Shown here: positions 25,837-33,705 of the stretch, one piece after another | Position numbering within the stretch: position 1 is the first letter of the stretch | Layout of the letters: each line of letters starts with the position of its first letter | DNA from: PALSA-1004 sp963829085 | GTDB lineage: Bacteria; Pseudomonadota; Gammaproteobacteria; Burkholderiales; SG8-41 | Reading direction: 5' to 3' | Assembly (NCBI GenBank): GCA_963829085.1 | Contig: CAWHHJ010000012.1 | Coordinates: 186,001-250,000 of the forward strand | DNA: 64,000 nt | Translations under genes and position numbers: made by a program | Notes under the pieces: model-generated | What the model was told of the DNA's origin: nothing | Database searches by the model: none | What the model saw: the letters and a program-made list of their open reading frames with translations, nothing else

Positions 25837-26805
25837 ATGGACTTTCGTGTGGCGGTCAGCACTCTCATCACAGGAGCGGCGTTGTCTCCAGGGGGAGCGT
25901 GCGCGCAGGCATACCCGGTCAAATCGATTCGCTTGATCATCCCGTTTGCGGCAGGCGGACCGACCGATGTGATCGCGCGCCTGGTTAGTCAAAAACTGTA
26001 CGAAGCGTGGTCGCAGCAGATCGTCGTCGACAATCGTGGCGGTGCAGGCGGAAATATAGGCATGGGACTCGCGGCGCGCGCCAATCCCGATGGTTATACG
26101 TGGCTCATGGTGAGCTCGAGCTTTGTCGTCAATCCGACTCTGTATTCTAAGATTCCATACGATCCGTACAGGGATCTCATTCCCATTTCGAATCTGGCCG
26201 CGTCACCGCATGTATTCTTTTTGCATGCGTCATCGACCATCAAAACAATCGCCGAGCTCGTCGCGCTAGCCAAGTCGAGTCCCGGGAAACTGAGTATCGC
26301 AACGCCGGGCATCGGCACGACGCCCGATCTCTCGGCGCGGCTGTTTGCTTTCACCACAGCAATCGATCTCATCGCGGTTCCTTATGGCGGCGGTGGCCCA
26401 TCGCTGGCCGCCGTCTTGGGTAATCAGGTTGCCGTCGGATGTCAGGCCATACCGCCCGTGACGCCGCATCTCAAAGCCGGCCGCCTGCGCGCGCTCGGAC
26501 TCACTGCGTCGAAACGGTCGGATGCATTGCCGGATGTGCCCACGCTCGCGGAGCTCGGCTATTCCGGACAGGAAGCCGATACCATGCAGGGACTGCTCGT
26601 ACCGGCCGGCACGCCGCCCGCGGTAGTGAGGAAAATTTCCAGCGATGTACGCGGCGTCATGGCGTTGCCCGACATTCGGCAACGCGTGACAGACCTGGGC
26701 TTCGACGTTATCGCGAGCACGCCTGAGGCGTTCGCTGTGCAGGTGAAAGCCGAGATCGAGCGTTGGGGAAAAGTCATCAAAAGCGCCGGCATCAAGGCGG
26801 AATAA
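25837..26805 (+). CDS. Bug/TctC-family periplasmic solute receptor (tandem copy B)
   Basis: A 322-residue receptor, closest by eye to the gene immediately upstream: both have PTDVIARLxxQKLxEAW, GGNIGMG, SSSFVVNP, IPYDP, TTPDLSA, a VPxGGxGP in place of VPYKGxxP, and GQEADTxQGLLxPAGTP. The signal peptide ends near GACAQAYPVK. GGGAGGGGAGCGG directly before the ATG is a strong ribosome site. A GTG-initiated tartrate-dehydratase-like gene follows 18 bases later, so tartrate or a related hydroxy-dicarboxylate is a reasonable ligand guess for this receptor pair. Confidence 0.92.
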   Translation: MDFRVAVSTLITGAALSPGGACAQAYPVKSIRLIIPFAAGGPTDVIARLVSQKLYEAWSQQIVVDNRGGAGGNIGMGLAARANPDGYTWLMVSSSFVVNPTLYSKIPYDPYRDLIPISNLAASPHVFFLHASSTIKTIAELVALAKSSPGKLSIATPGIGTTPDLSARLFAFTTAIDLIAVPYGGGGPSLAAVLGNQVAVGCQAIPPVTPHLKAGRLRALGLTASKRSDALPDVPTLAELGYSGQEADTMQGLLVPAGTPPAVVRKISSDVRGVMALPDIRQRVTDLGFDVIASTPEAFAVQVKAEIERWGKVIKSAGIKAE

Positions 26806-26823
26806 GAACGAGAGAGTTAAAGA

Positions 26824-27990
26824 GTGAGAATAACTGCGATTCGGGAAGTAGCAGTGCCGATCAATTCGACGATCCGCAATGCAGTGTTCGATTTCAGCGA
26901 GATGACGACATCGGTTGTTGCCGTGATCACCGATGTGATGCGCGATGGAAAACCGGTCGCTGGATTCGCGTTTAATTCCACCGGACGTTACGCGTGCGGC
27001 GCGCAGATGCGCGATCGTCTCATACCGCGCGTCATGAAAGCGGCGGCTGAGACCCTCGCGAACGACGCCGGCGACAATCTCGATCCGGCAAAAATTCTCG
27101 CGTGCATGATGCAGCGCGAGAAACCGGGTGGTCATACCGAGCGCTCCGTGGCTGTCGGCACGATCGAAGTGGCATGCTGGGACGCCGTCGCAAAAATCGC
27201 GGACAAACCGTTGCACGCCGTCCTCGCCGACAAATTCAACGGCGGAAATGTGATAACCAAGGTTCCGTGCTACGTGGGCGGCGGCTGGTATGCGCCCGGC
27301 AAAGGAATCCGCGATCTGCAGGACGAAATTCGGATGCGGCTTGACGAAGGTTATACGACCATGAAGATCAAGGTCGGCGGGGCGCCCGTACCCGAAGACG
27401 TCAAACGTGTAGAGGCGGGCATCGAAGTCGTCGGCGCAAGCGACCGGCTGGCCGTCGATGCGAACGCTGGATTCAATCGCGCCCGGGCGCTGCAGTATGC
27501 GCAGGCATTGAAGCCGTTCAAGCTGCGGTGGTTCGAAGAGCCTACCGATCCGCTCGACTATGCTCTGCTCGCCGATGTGGCGTCGATCTACGACTCGCCC
27601 ATCGGCACGGGAGAAAACTTGTTTTCAACGCAGGATGTCGAAAATCTCGTGCGCTTTGGCGGCATGCGGCCGGACCGCGACATCATCCAGATCGACGTGC
27701 CGCAGTCGTACGGCATCGTGCAATTTTCGCGCACGCTCGACATGCTGAAGCGCCATAAATGGCAGCGGCATTCGATCTTCCCGCACGGCGGCAATCAGAT
27801 GACGCTAGCGCTCGTCGCCGGCTTCGGACTCGGCGGCTGCGAAGCGTATCCGGATGTGTTTGGCGTGTTCGCAGGATTTGCCGACGACGCCAAAGTCGAC
27901 AACGGCTTTCTCACGCTCTCCGACCGGCCGGGCATAGGATTCGAGGCACAAAATGCGCTGTATGCGGTGATGCGGGAGCTCGTGGCTTGA
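26824..27990 (+). CDS. D-tartrate dehydratase-like enolase superfamily protein
   Basis: A 388-residue enolase-superfamily enzyme, nearly the same length as D(-)-tartrate dehydratase (TarD) of Bradyrhizobium and similar along the whole protein as I recall it: IRNAVFDFSEMTTS, GDNLDPAK, EKPGGHTERSVAVGTI and GGMRPDRD. Catalytic residues are in place: Lys181 and Lys183 in MKIKVGG, metal ligands Asp212, Glu238 (or Glu239) and Glu264, and His321 in FPHGGNQM. TarD dehydrates D-tartrate to oxaloacetate. The start is GTG 18 bases after a Bug receptor, preceded by GAGAG. It ends the 21-kb plus-strand run. Other acid sugar dehydratases share the fold, so the substrate is strongly suggested rather than proven. 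Confidence 0.88.
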   Translation: MRITAIREVAVPINSTIRNAVFDFSEMTTSVVAVITDVMRDGKPVAGFAFNSTGRYACGAQMRDRLIPRVMKAAAETLANDAGDNLDPAKILACMMQREKPGGHTERSVAVGTIEVACWDAVAKIADKPLHAVLADKFNGGNVITKVPCYVGGGWYAPGKGIRDLQDEIRMRLDEGYTTMKIKVGGAPVPEDVKRVEAGIEVVGASDRLAVDANAGFNRARALQYAQALKPFKLRWFEEPTDPLDYALLADVASIYDSPIGTGENLFSTQDVENLVRFGGMRPDRDIIQIDVPQSYGIVQFSRTLDMLKRHKWQRHSIFPHGGNQMTLALVAGFGLGGCEAYPDVFGVFAGFADDAKVDNGFLTLSDRPGIGFEAQNALYAVMRELVA

Positions 27991-28033
27991 TGTTAGTCCT
28001 ACTTTGCTTTCATCTTTAGGTCAGGCCCACCGA

Positions 28034-29206
28034 CTACAGGGCATTTTTCTCCAACCATCCATTCAAGAACGCTGCGATCTCCAGGTTATTCTTTTCCAGC
28101 ATCATCATGTGTCCGTTGCCGCGGATGCCGACGGTCGGCAGACGTACGAAAGTGTTGTTGACACCGCCCTGTGTCAGATATTTCGAAGTGCAGTGATCGT
28201 ATGGCGCATGATAAGACGCTTCGCTCGTGACGATCAGGATCGGCACGCCGCTAACATTTGGGAGTCGACGCGCCGGCGACGCCTGCACCCAGCATCGAAC
28301 GAGATCCGGGCCGTCTGATTTCGCTTCTCGCGACATGGTTAGATCCTTCGCATCGCTGGCGGCGGGCTCATACTTCAGCGGTATGCGCGTGACGCCCCAG
28401 CTGCGAGCGATCGCTGCGTCCTTGAACCAATCGGGCGGCCCGATGACGCTGTTGTCGTAGAACGGCGGGCCGCTCGGTTCTATGGCGACGAGGGCTTTGA
28501 CAAGTTTTGGACGTGCATCCGCGATCGACCATCCGAACGGCCCGGATTGTGAATGCGTGAGCAGAATGGCTGCTCCGATCTTATCGAGCAGCGCAACGCC
28601 GGCGTCGCGATTGAGCTGTTCGATCGTGTTCAGATTCGTCATGTCTTCGACCTGCGACGCAAAAAACTGATCGAAGACCGGGTCGCCGGCGATGCCGTTG
28701 CCCGGCCATTGGGTATGCAATGCCGCCTGTGGATACTGCTTGCTAATCTCCGGCGCCGTGAAACGCTCCGACATCGCTGCTGTGTTCGGGCGGCGCGTCG
28801 GTCCGTAAACGTCCGTGAAGTAGCCTGAGCGTGCGCGGCCCGGCTGGTCGACGACATATACGGCGTAACCCTGCCGCACAAAATACTCCGCCCAACCCAT
28901 GCGCCCGTCCGGCGTGCCCAAAAAGTTCGTGCCGGTCTGGCCGCCGCCGTGCCACATGACGATCGGGTAAGCATGTTTGCGCTGCTGTGGAACCTGATAT
29001 TGAACATACATCTGGCCAACAGAGATCTGGCCGTCTTTCGTCGTCGTGTACTTTCCGCTCACGAAAAAATACCCTTGCTCCGCGATAACAAGCGGATCGA
29101 CAGGCTTCGCTGCACTGGTTTGGGCCGGCGCTGGCATGGCGGTAATTGTCGCGAGCAAGACTATTACTGACAGCGCAATGTAATATGTGCGGTGGTCGCT
29201 GAACAT
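28034..29206 (-). CDS. secreted alpha/beta hydrolase (esterase-like)
   Basis: A 390-residue exported hydrolase. The signal peptide runs to about residue 28 (PAPAQT). The oxyanion region is MWHGGGQTG near residue 84, the nucleophile elbow is THSQSG with Ser219 where most esterases have G-H-S-x-G, and the base is probably His in RGNGHMMMLE near the C-terminus. The ATG at 29206 follows an AGGGGG ribosome site; an upstream frame to 29278 lacks a signal peptide. It converges with the tartrate-dehydratase-like gene and is divergent from the sulfite dehydrogenase gene. Proteins of this type are annotated as esterases or lipases of unknown substrate; the periplasm is the likely site of action. Confidence 0.87.
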   Translation of the reverse strand: MFSDHRTYYIALSVIVLLATITAMPAPAQTSAAKPVDPLVIAEQGYFFVSGKYTTTKDGQISVGQMYVQYQVPQQRKHAYPIVMWHGGGQTGTNFLGTPDGRMGWAEYFVRQGYAVYVVDQPGRARSGYFTDVYGPTRRPNTAAMSERFTAPEISKQYPQAALHTQWPGNGIAGDPVFDQFFASQVEDMTNLNTIEQLNRDAGVALLDKIGAAILLTHSQSGPFGWSIADARPKLVKALVAIEPSGPPFYDNSVIGPPDWFKDAAIARSWGVTRIPLKYEPAASDAKDLTMSREAKSDGPDLVRCWVQASPARRLPNVSGVPILIVTSEASYHAPYDHCTSKYLTQGGVNNTFVRLPTVGIRGNGHMMMLEKNNLEIAAFLNGWLEKNAL

Positions 29207-29308
29207 AGATGCCCCCTCGCATGTAGTAAGGCGATTGTACGCGAGCACAGTAGCGGATGAGCGAAGTGCCGATAACATCAGCAGTCCGTATCAAGGAGAG
29301 GAACCAAC

Positions 29309-30625
29309 GTGAAAAAAACAGAACTTAGCGCCAGTCGCGAAGCTCGACCATCGCAAGGTCACGATAATGGTGTCAACAGGCGGTCCTTCCTCGCGCGCGG
29401 CGTGAAGGCGGCTGGCATGATGGCGGCCGGAGGTGCAACAGGTGGGGCTGCTTTGGCACGCGCGGCTGAACCAATCGGCTCGACGTTTCCGGCATGGTCG
29501 ACGGTGATTGGAGCGCCGTTTCGCGGATACGGGCAGCCATCTCGCTTTGAAGAGCCGACAAAACGGTTTGTCGCGCGTGCGTATGGCGATCTCGCGCCGG
29601 GCACGGGCAGCGCGCGCACGCCGCTCGAGGCGCTTGAAGGCGTGATCACCCCAAACGGGTTGCATTTCGAACGTAGTCATAACGGGGTTCCGGACATTGA
29701 TCCGGCACAGCACACGCTGATGATCCACGGTCTGGTCAAGCGCCCGCTGGTTTTCTCGATGGCGTCTTTGCTGCGCTATCCGAAAATCAGCCGCACCTGC
29801 TTCATCGAGTGCGCCGGCAACAGCAGCCAGAACATACTTCCGGCCGAGCCGCTGCAGTTGCCGGTAGGCGCGGTCCACGGCTTGGTATCTTGCGCCGAGT
29901 GGACCGGCATCCCGCTCGCATTATTGCTTCAAGAAGCCGGCATCGAACCGGGCGCGAAATGGCTGCTTGCGGAAGGGGCCGATTCCGCCGGTATGAGCCG
30001 CAGTGTTCCGATCGCTAAGGCGTTCGATGACGCGATGGTTGCGCTTTATCAGAACGGCGAACGTCTTCGCCCCGAGCAGGGTTATCCCGTTCGTCTTCTG
30101 CTGCCGGGCTGGGAAGGGAATATGAATGTGAAGTGGCTGCGCCGCATCAAGGTAACAGAGGGGCCGACGCACACGAAGGATGAGACGTCGAAGTACACCG
30201 ATCCCTTGCCGGACGGCAAAGCGCGACAATTTACGTTGGGCATCGAAGTGAAATCGTTGATCACCCGACCGTCAGCAGGCATGAAGATGGAAGGCCGCGG
30301 TCTGTATGAAATTTCGGGCATCGCCTGGTCCGGCGCGGGTCGCATTGCACGTGTCGAAGTGACGGCTGACGGCGGCACAAACTGGCAAAACGCCATGCTC
30401 GAAGGACCGGTGCTGTCGAAGAGCGTCGTGCGTTTCAGGTTGCCGTGGCAATGGAATGGTAGTAACGCGCTGCTGCAAAGCCGCGCCACGGATGAGAAGG
30501 GCAACGTTCAACCGACGCGCAAAGCCTATAAGGAAGCGATGGCGGTCGATTCGCGTTTTCATAACAACACGATAGTCACGTGGTCCGTGGACGCCGATGG
30601 GAGCATCAAAAATGTTTTCGCATAA
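29309..30625 (+). CDS. soxC: sulfite dehydrogenase, molybdenum subunit (SoxC type)
   Basis: A 438-residue molybdenum-cofactor oxidoreductase of the sulfite oxidase family. The N-terminus has a twin-arginine signal (NRRSFLAR, Arg24-Arg25) for export of the folded protein. The molybdenum-ligating cysteine is Cys168 in FIECAGNSSQ, typical of SoxC, followed by the dimerisation domain with GRGLYEISGIAWSG and VTADGGTNW. SoxC works with a c-type cytochrome to oxidise sulfite or enzyme-bound sulfane sulfur. The start is GTG with AAGGAGAGG seven bases upstream. The cytochrome gene overlaps its 3' end by 14 bases. No soxXYZAB lies nearby, so it may act alone as a sulfite dehydrogenase. Confidence 0.9.
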   Translation: MKKTELSASREARPSQGHDNGVNRRSFLARGVKAAGMMAAGGATGGAALARAAEPIGSTFPAWSTVIGAPFRGYGQPSRFEEPTKRFVARAYGDLAPGTGSARTPLEALEGVITPNGLHFERSHNGVPDIDPAQHTLMIHGLVKRPLVFSMASLLRYPKISRTCFIECAGNSSQNILPAEPLQLPVGAVHGLVSCAEWTGIPLALLLQEAGIEPGAKWLLAEGADSAGMSRSVPIAKAFDDAMVALYQNGERLRPEQGYPVRLLLPGWEGNMNVKWLRRIKVTEGPTHTKDETSKYTDPLPDGKARQFTLGIEVKSLITRPSAGMKMEGRGLYEISGIAWSGAGRIARVEVTADGGTNWQNAMLEGPVLSKSVVRFRLPWQWNGSNALLQSRATDEKGNVQPTRKAYKEAMAVDSRFHNNTIVTWSVDADGSIKNVFA

Positions 30626-31151
30626 ACATCTGGCAGGGCTCTTGGGGACGACCGCGCTGCTCGGAGCGTGCGCGGCGCAAACGAACGTGCCGACGCAGGG
30701 TCCGAATCTCGGACGTGTTGCGAGCGCGGACGAAGTCGCATCGCGCGATATCAGCATACCGCCCAGCGGCGTGGGGCTGCCGGCGGGCAGCGGCACTTCG
30801 AAGCAGGGCGCCGCAGTCTATGCCGCGAAATGCCAGTCGTGTCACGGTGAAAAAGGCGCAGGCAAGCCGGCCGATATGCTCGTGGGCGGAATCGGCACGC
30901 TGGCTACAGGTAAGCCTGTGCGCACGGTGGGAAGTTTCTGGCCTTACGCGACGACGCTGTTCGATTACATACGGCGTGCGATGCCAATCAACAAGACGAT
31001 GTCGCTCACTAATGATGAAACGTACGCGGTGAGCGCATACCTGTTGAGCTTGAACGGCATCATTGCCGAAGATGCCGTGATGAACGCGCAGACGTTACCG
31101 CAAGTCAAAATGCCAAACCGTGATGGCTTCATCGATTACTCGCTGAAGTAG
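30612..31151 (+). CDS. c-type cytochrome lipoprotein, electron acceptor of sulfite dehydrogenase
   Basis: A 179-residue monohaem cytochrome c. It has a lipoprotein signal with Cys20 in LLGAC, one haem motif KCQSCH (Cys74, Cys77, His78) and a probable axial Met in AMPINKTMSL (Met124 or Met130). The AMP...DETYAVSAYLLSLNG stretch is typical of SoxD-like cytochromes, but SoxD proper is larger and carries two haems, so this is closer to a SorB-like partner. The start at 30612, with GGGAG eight bases upstream, overlaps the soxC stop, showing coupled translation. Lipid anchoring would hold the complex at the membrane facing the periplasm. Confidence 0.88.
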   Translation: MFSHKHLAGLLGTTALLGACAAQTNVPTQGPNLGRVASADEVASRDISIPPSGVGLPAGSGTSKQGAAVYAAKCQSCHGEKGAGKPADMLVGGIGTLATGKPVRTVGSFWPYATTLFDYIRRAMPINKTMSLTNDETYAVSAYLLSLNGIIAEDAVMNAQTLPQVKMPNRDGFIDYSLK

Positions 31152-31198
31152 ACCTGGCAGACGGCATGCTGTGCAAGTCAGTTGTGAGGTGAAGCAAT

Positions 31199-31217
31199 GC
31201 CCCCGTATGCGGGGGGC
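31199..31217. terminator. GC-rich hairpin after the sulfite dehydrogenase operon
   Basis: GCCCCC at 31199-31204 pairs with GGGGGC at 31212-31217 around a seven-base loop, 48 bases after the cytochrome stop. There is no T-tract, so it may only be a weak or factor-assisted terminator or a 3' stabilising stem. Confidence 0.4.
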
Positions 31218-31299
31218 TCGCAGCACAGTTGACTAGAACATAAACGCTCGGCTATATCTCTCCCACGCGTGTCAGCATGTGGACTTACAGGATGAGAAT

Positions 31300-31719
31300 A
31301 TGAAAAAGTCGGGCGCGAGCCAAGCCCAGCCGGCGTCGGAGTTGATCACAAAAAGAATCGCGGAACTCGCGGACTGGCGCGGGAAAACCCTCGGCAGGAT
31401 GCGCAAGCTCATCAAGGCTGCAGATCCTGACATCGTCGAGGAATGGAAGTGGATGGGCGTTCCAGTGTGGTCGCACGACGGCATCATTTGCACTGGCGAA
31501 TCGTACAAGAATGTCGTGAAGCTTACCTTTGCCAAGGGCGCTTCTCTAAAGGATCCGGCCCGTCTCTTCAACTCGAGTCTTGATGGAAACGTACGCCGCG
31601 CGATCGACATCCACGAAGGCGAGAAAGTCGATGAGTCCGCTTTTAAGGCGCTCGTTCGTCAAGCGATCGCGCTTAACACCGCGCGCAAGTCAAAACCTGT
31701 CACGAAGGCGAAGTCCTGA
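31300..31719 (+). CDS. DUF1801 domain protein
   Basis: A 139-residue cytosolic protein with the DUF1801 (YdhG-like) fold: RIAELADWRGKTLGRMRKLI, then EWKWMGVPVWSHDGIICTGESYKNVVKLTFAKGASL, and RAIDIHEGEKVDESAFKALVRQA, in part as runs typical of the family. The lysine-rich tail (RKSKPVTKAKS) is common in these proteins. AGGATGAG upstream favours the ATG at 31300 over a GTG at 31279. No function is established for the family. It stands alone between the sulfite dehydrogenase operon and a convergent Bug gene. Confidence 0.85.
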   Translation: MKKSGASQAQPASELITKRIAELADWRGKTLGRMRKLIKAADPDIVEEWKWMGVPVWSHDGIICTGESYKNVVKLTFAKGASLKDPARLFNSSLDGNVRRAIDIHEGEKVDESAFKALVRQAIALNTARKSKPVTKAKS

Positions 31720-31757
31720 GGATTCCGCCGTCAACAGGAAGTTGACCGGACCCGACT

Positions 31758-32723
31758 CTACTGCGCGCTGATCTTCGCTTCCTTCACGACGCGCGCGAAT
31801 TTTGCGATCTCTGATTTGAGATAAGCGCCGAACTGCTCAGGTGTTCCGCCAACCGGGTCAGCGCCGACGGCGGCATTCTTTTCCTGCACGTCCGGCAGCT
31901 TCAAGATCTGATTCAGCTCACCGTTGAGTTTCATGATAATGTCGCGGGGAGTACCTGCCGGCGCGGCGACAGCCGACCATGATGAATTGTCGTAGCCTTT
32001 TACACCGGACTCATCGATGGTCGGCAAATCAGGCAGCGCCTGCATACGCTTCAAACTGGTCACCGCGAGCGCGCGGGCCTGACCGGATTTGATGAACGGC
32101 ACAGTGGAGATTGCATTGTTGAACAGGACCTGAATCTGGCCCGCGATCAAATCAGTCAAAGAGGGTGCCGAGCTCTTATACGGGATGTGTACCATTTCGG
32201 TCTTGGTCATCAGGCAAAAGAGAGCGCCCGAGATATGGCCGAAGCCGCCGACACCGGAAGATCCGTAATCCAGTTTTCCCGGCTTTGCACGCGCGAGCGC
32301 AACCAGATCTTTAACGCTCTTGACCGGCACGGACGGATGAACGATAAGCACGCCGGGCGAAGACGAAACCTGCATGATCGGCGCGAAATCTTTCACGGGA
32401 TCGTACGGCATCTGCTTATAGAGGCTCGGGTTGACGGCCCAGGTACCCACCGTCGCGATAACGAGGGTGTATCCATCAGGCGGTGATTTCGCCGCGAGGT
32501 CCATGCCGATATTGCCGTTCGCGCCGCCGCGGTTGTCGATGATGAACTGCTGGCCGAGACGTTGACCGAGCTTTTCGCCAAGCAGCCGGCCCTGTATGTC
32601 GGTCGGTCCGCCGGCAACGAACGGCACGACGAAGCGAACGGTTTTAGCGGGATAGTTCTGCGCCCATGAGATCGATGGCAAGGCGGCGAGCGCGCACACC
32701 GTCCGTAACAATAATCGCTTCAT
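31758..32723 (-). CDS. Bug/TctC-family periplasmic solute receptor
   Basis: A 321-residue receptor read from the ATG at 32723; a longer frame back to 32894 overlaps the upstream gene and has no signal peptide. The leader ends near ISWAQNYPAK. Loops are FVAGGPTDIQGR and NRGGANGNIGMDLAAK, followed by PDGYTLVIA, HIPYKSSAPSLTDLIAG, LPTIDESGVKGYDNSSWS and FARVVKEAKISAQ; the Trp of the common WxKVI ending is absent. It lies 38 bases downstream of the Asp/Glu-racemase-like gene on the same strand, and the two probably form an operon. Confidence 0.92.
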   Translation of the reverse strand: MKRLLLRTVCALAALPSISWAQNYPAKTVRFVVPFVAGGPTDIQGRLLGEKLGQRLGQQFIIDNRGGANGNIGMDLAAKSPPDGYTLVIATVGTWAVNPSLYKQMPYDPVKDFAPIMQVSSSPGVLIVHPSVPVKSVKDLVALARAKPGKLDYGSSGVGGFGHISGALFCLMTKTEMVHIPYKSSAPSLTDLIAGQIQVLFNNAISTVPFIKSGQARALAVTSLKRMQALPDLPTIDESGVKGYDNSSWSAVAAPAGTPRDIIMKLNGELNQILKLPDVQEKNAAVGADPVGGTPEQFGAYLKSEIAKFARVVKEAKISAQ

Positions 32724-32761
32724 TACCTGCTTCCTTATGGATGGCGAGACGGCCGCAAAAG

Positions 32762-33421
32762 CTACGCGGATATCAGTTGCTTCAGACGCGCAACCGCCGA
32801 ATATGGGCTCGTGAATACGCTGCGGCCACGCCGCGCGGTGATGCGTTCCGCGGCACTCGCCATCGAGAACTGGCACAGCAGCAGGGCGTCGCAATCACCG
32901 ATTTCGTCCGCTGCGTCCGCAATCAGGCGATCGTGCTCGCTGGCGCGGCCGGCGTGCAAGGCGGTAAGAGCCGCCGGCGCGGCTTTGACCGTAACGTCGA
33001 TGCTCGCGTTGCGGTGCGCAGCCAGCGACTCGAGCTCCGCTCTCATCGACGGCAGGCTGGGTTCAAAGGTTGCGAGCAGTGCGATACGTGATCCGGCTGC
33101 GAGCGCTTCCTCCATCATTGCTTCATTCGGCTTCAACACCGGAATGTCGACGGTGTCGCGTGCGGCTTCTATCGCCGGTCCGAACGCAGAGCACGTAAAC
33201 AAAATGGCGTCCGCGCCGCACGCCTGCGAATATTTCGCAAGCACGCGAAATCGCTCCAGCATCGCATCGTCAAGCGAACCCGCCGCTGCCAGATCCGTCG
33301 CGAGTGAATCTTCCAGCAGATTGGTGACTTGTGCCTGTGGCCACAGACGTCGGAAGCTCGCGCAAATCGGCTCGATCGCGACCGGCGTTGCGTGTATGAG
33401 TGCTATGCGCGGGTTTTTCAT
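32762..33421 (-). CDS. Asp/Glu/hydantoin racemase family protein
   Basis: A 219-residue protein with the two-domain aspartate/glutamate racemase fold. The two catalytic cysteines expected for the family are visible: FTCSAFG in the first half and LLCQFSM in the second. Relatives include aspartate racemase, hydantoin racemase, maleate isomerase and arylmalonate decarboxylase, so isomerisation or decarboxylation of a small dicarboxylate is possible. It precedes a Bug receptor by 38 bases on the same strand, which supports a dicarboxylate substrate imported or sensed by that receptor. No clear ribosome site is seen before the ATG at 33421. Confidence 0.87.
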   Translation of the reverse strand: MKNPRIALIHATPVAIEPICASFRRLWPQAQVTNLLEDSLATDLAAAGSLDDAMLERFRVLAKYSQACGADAILFTCSAFGPAIEAARDTVDIPVLKPNEAMMEEALAAGSRIALLATFEPSLPSMRAELESLAAHRNASIDVTVKAAPAALTALHAGRASEHDRLIADAADEIGDCDALLLCQFSMASAAERITARRGRSVFTSPYSAVARLKQLISA

Positions 33422-33606
33422 GAGGGCGCCATTCTACCTGTAGTCGATCAGTTTGCGTCCGCTTCCTTCGGCGCTCTCAATCGTGCCGGGTAACCGGCCA
33501 TCATCAGCGACGGCGGATGAGCGAATTCTCCGCCGGCATTATAGATGGTGTGTGTTCAGCGGGCCGCTGAAAGCGTCTTGTCTCGCGCATGGCACTGTTG
33601 CGAGAG

Positions 33607-33656
33607 TTGTGCATACAATGGCGGCGCTCGCTGCACGACTGCATTGTAGATACCAT
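33607..33656. promoter_or_regulatory. possible operator: two similar TTGT...ACAA-like elements
   Basis: The 284-base divergent gap between the racemase-like gene and the Bug gene holds TTGTGCATACAA at 33607-33618 and ATTGTAGATACCAT at 33643-33656, starting 36 bases apart. Both resemble imperfect palindromes of the type bound by GntR-family repressors. Nothing else is recognisable in this gap. This is pattern recognition only. Confidence 0.2.
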
Positions 33657-33705
33657 GCGAGTGATGAGCTAGTGTGCAGCCGTGTGACCACGCGAAGGGC
33701 AACAT

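Noticed and set aside
26266..27216. 316-residue antisense frame over a Bug gene and the TarD-like gene
   Set aside because: Codon-bias shadow of two well-supported genes; composition dominated by Arg, His and Cys.
31199..31217. CRISPR-like or mobile-element repeat around the GC hairpin
   Set aside because: It occurs once, has no direct repeats or target-site duplication and no transposase nearby.
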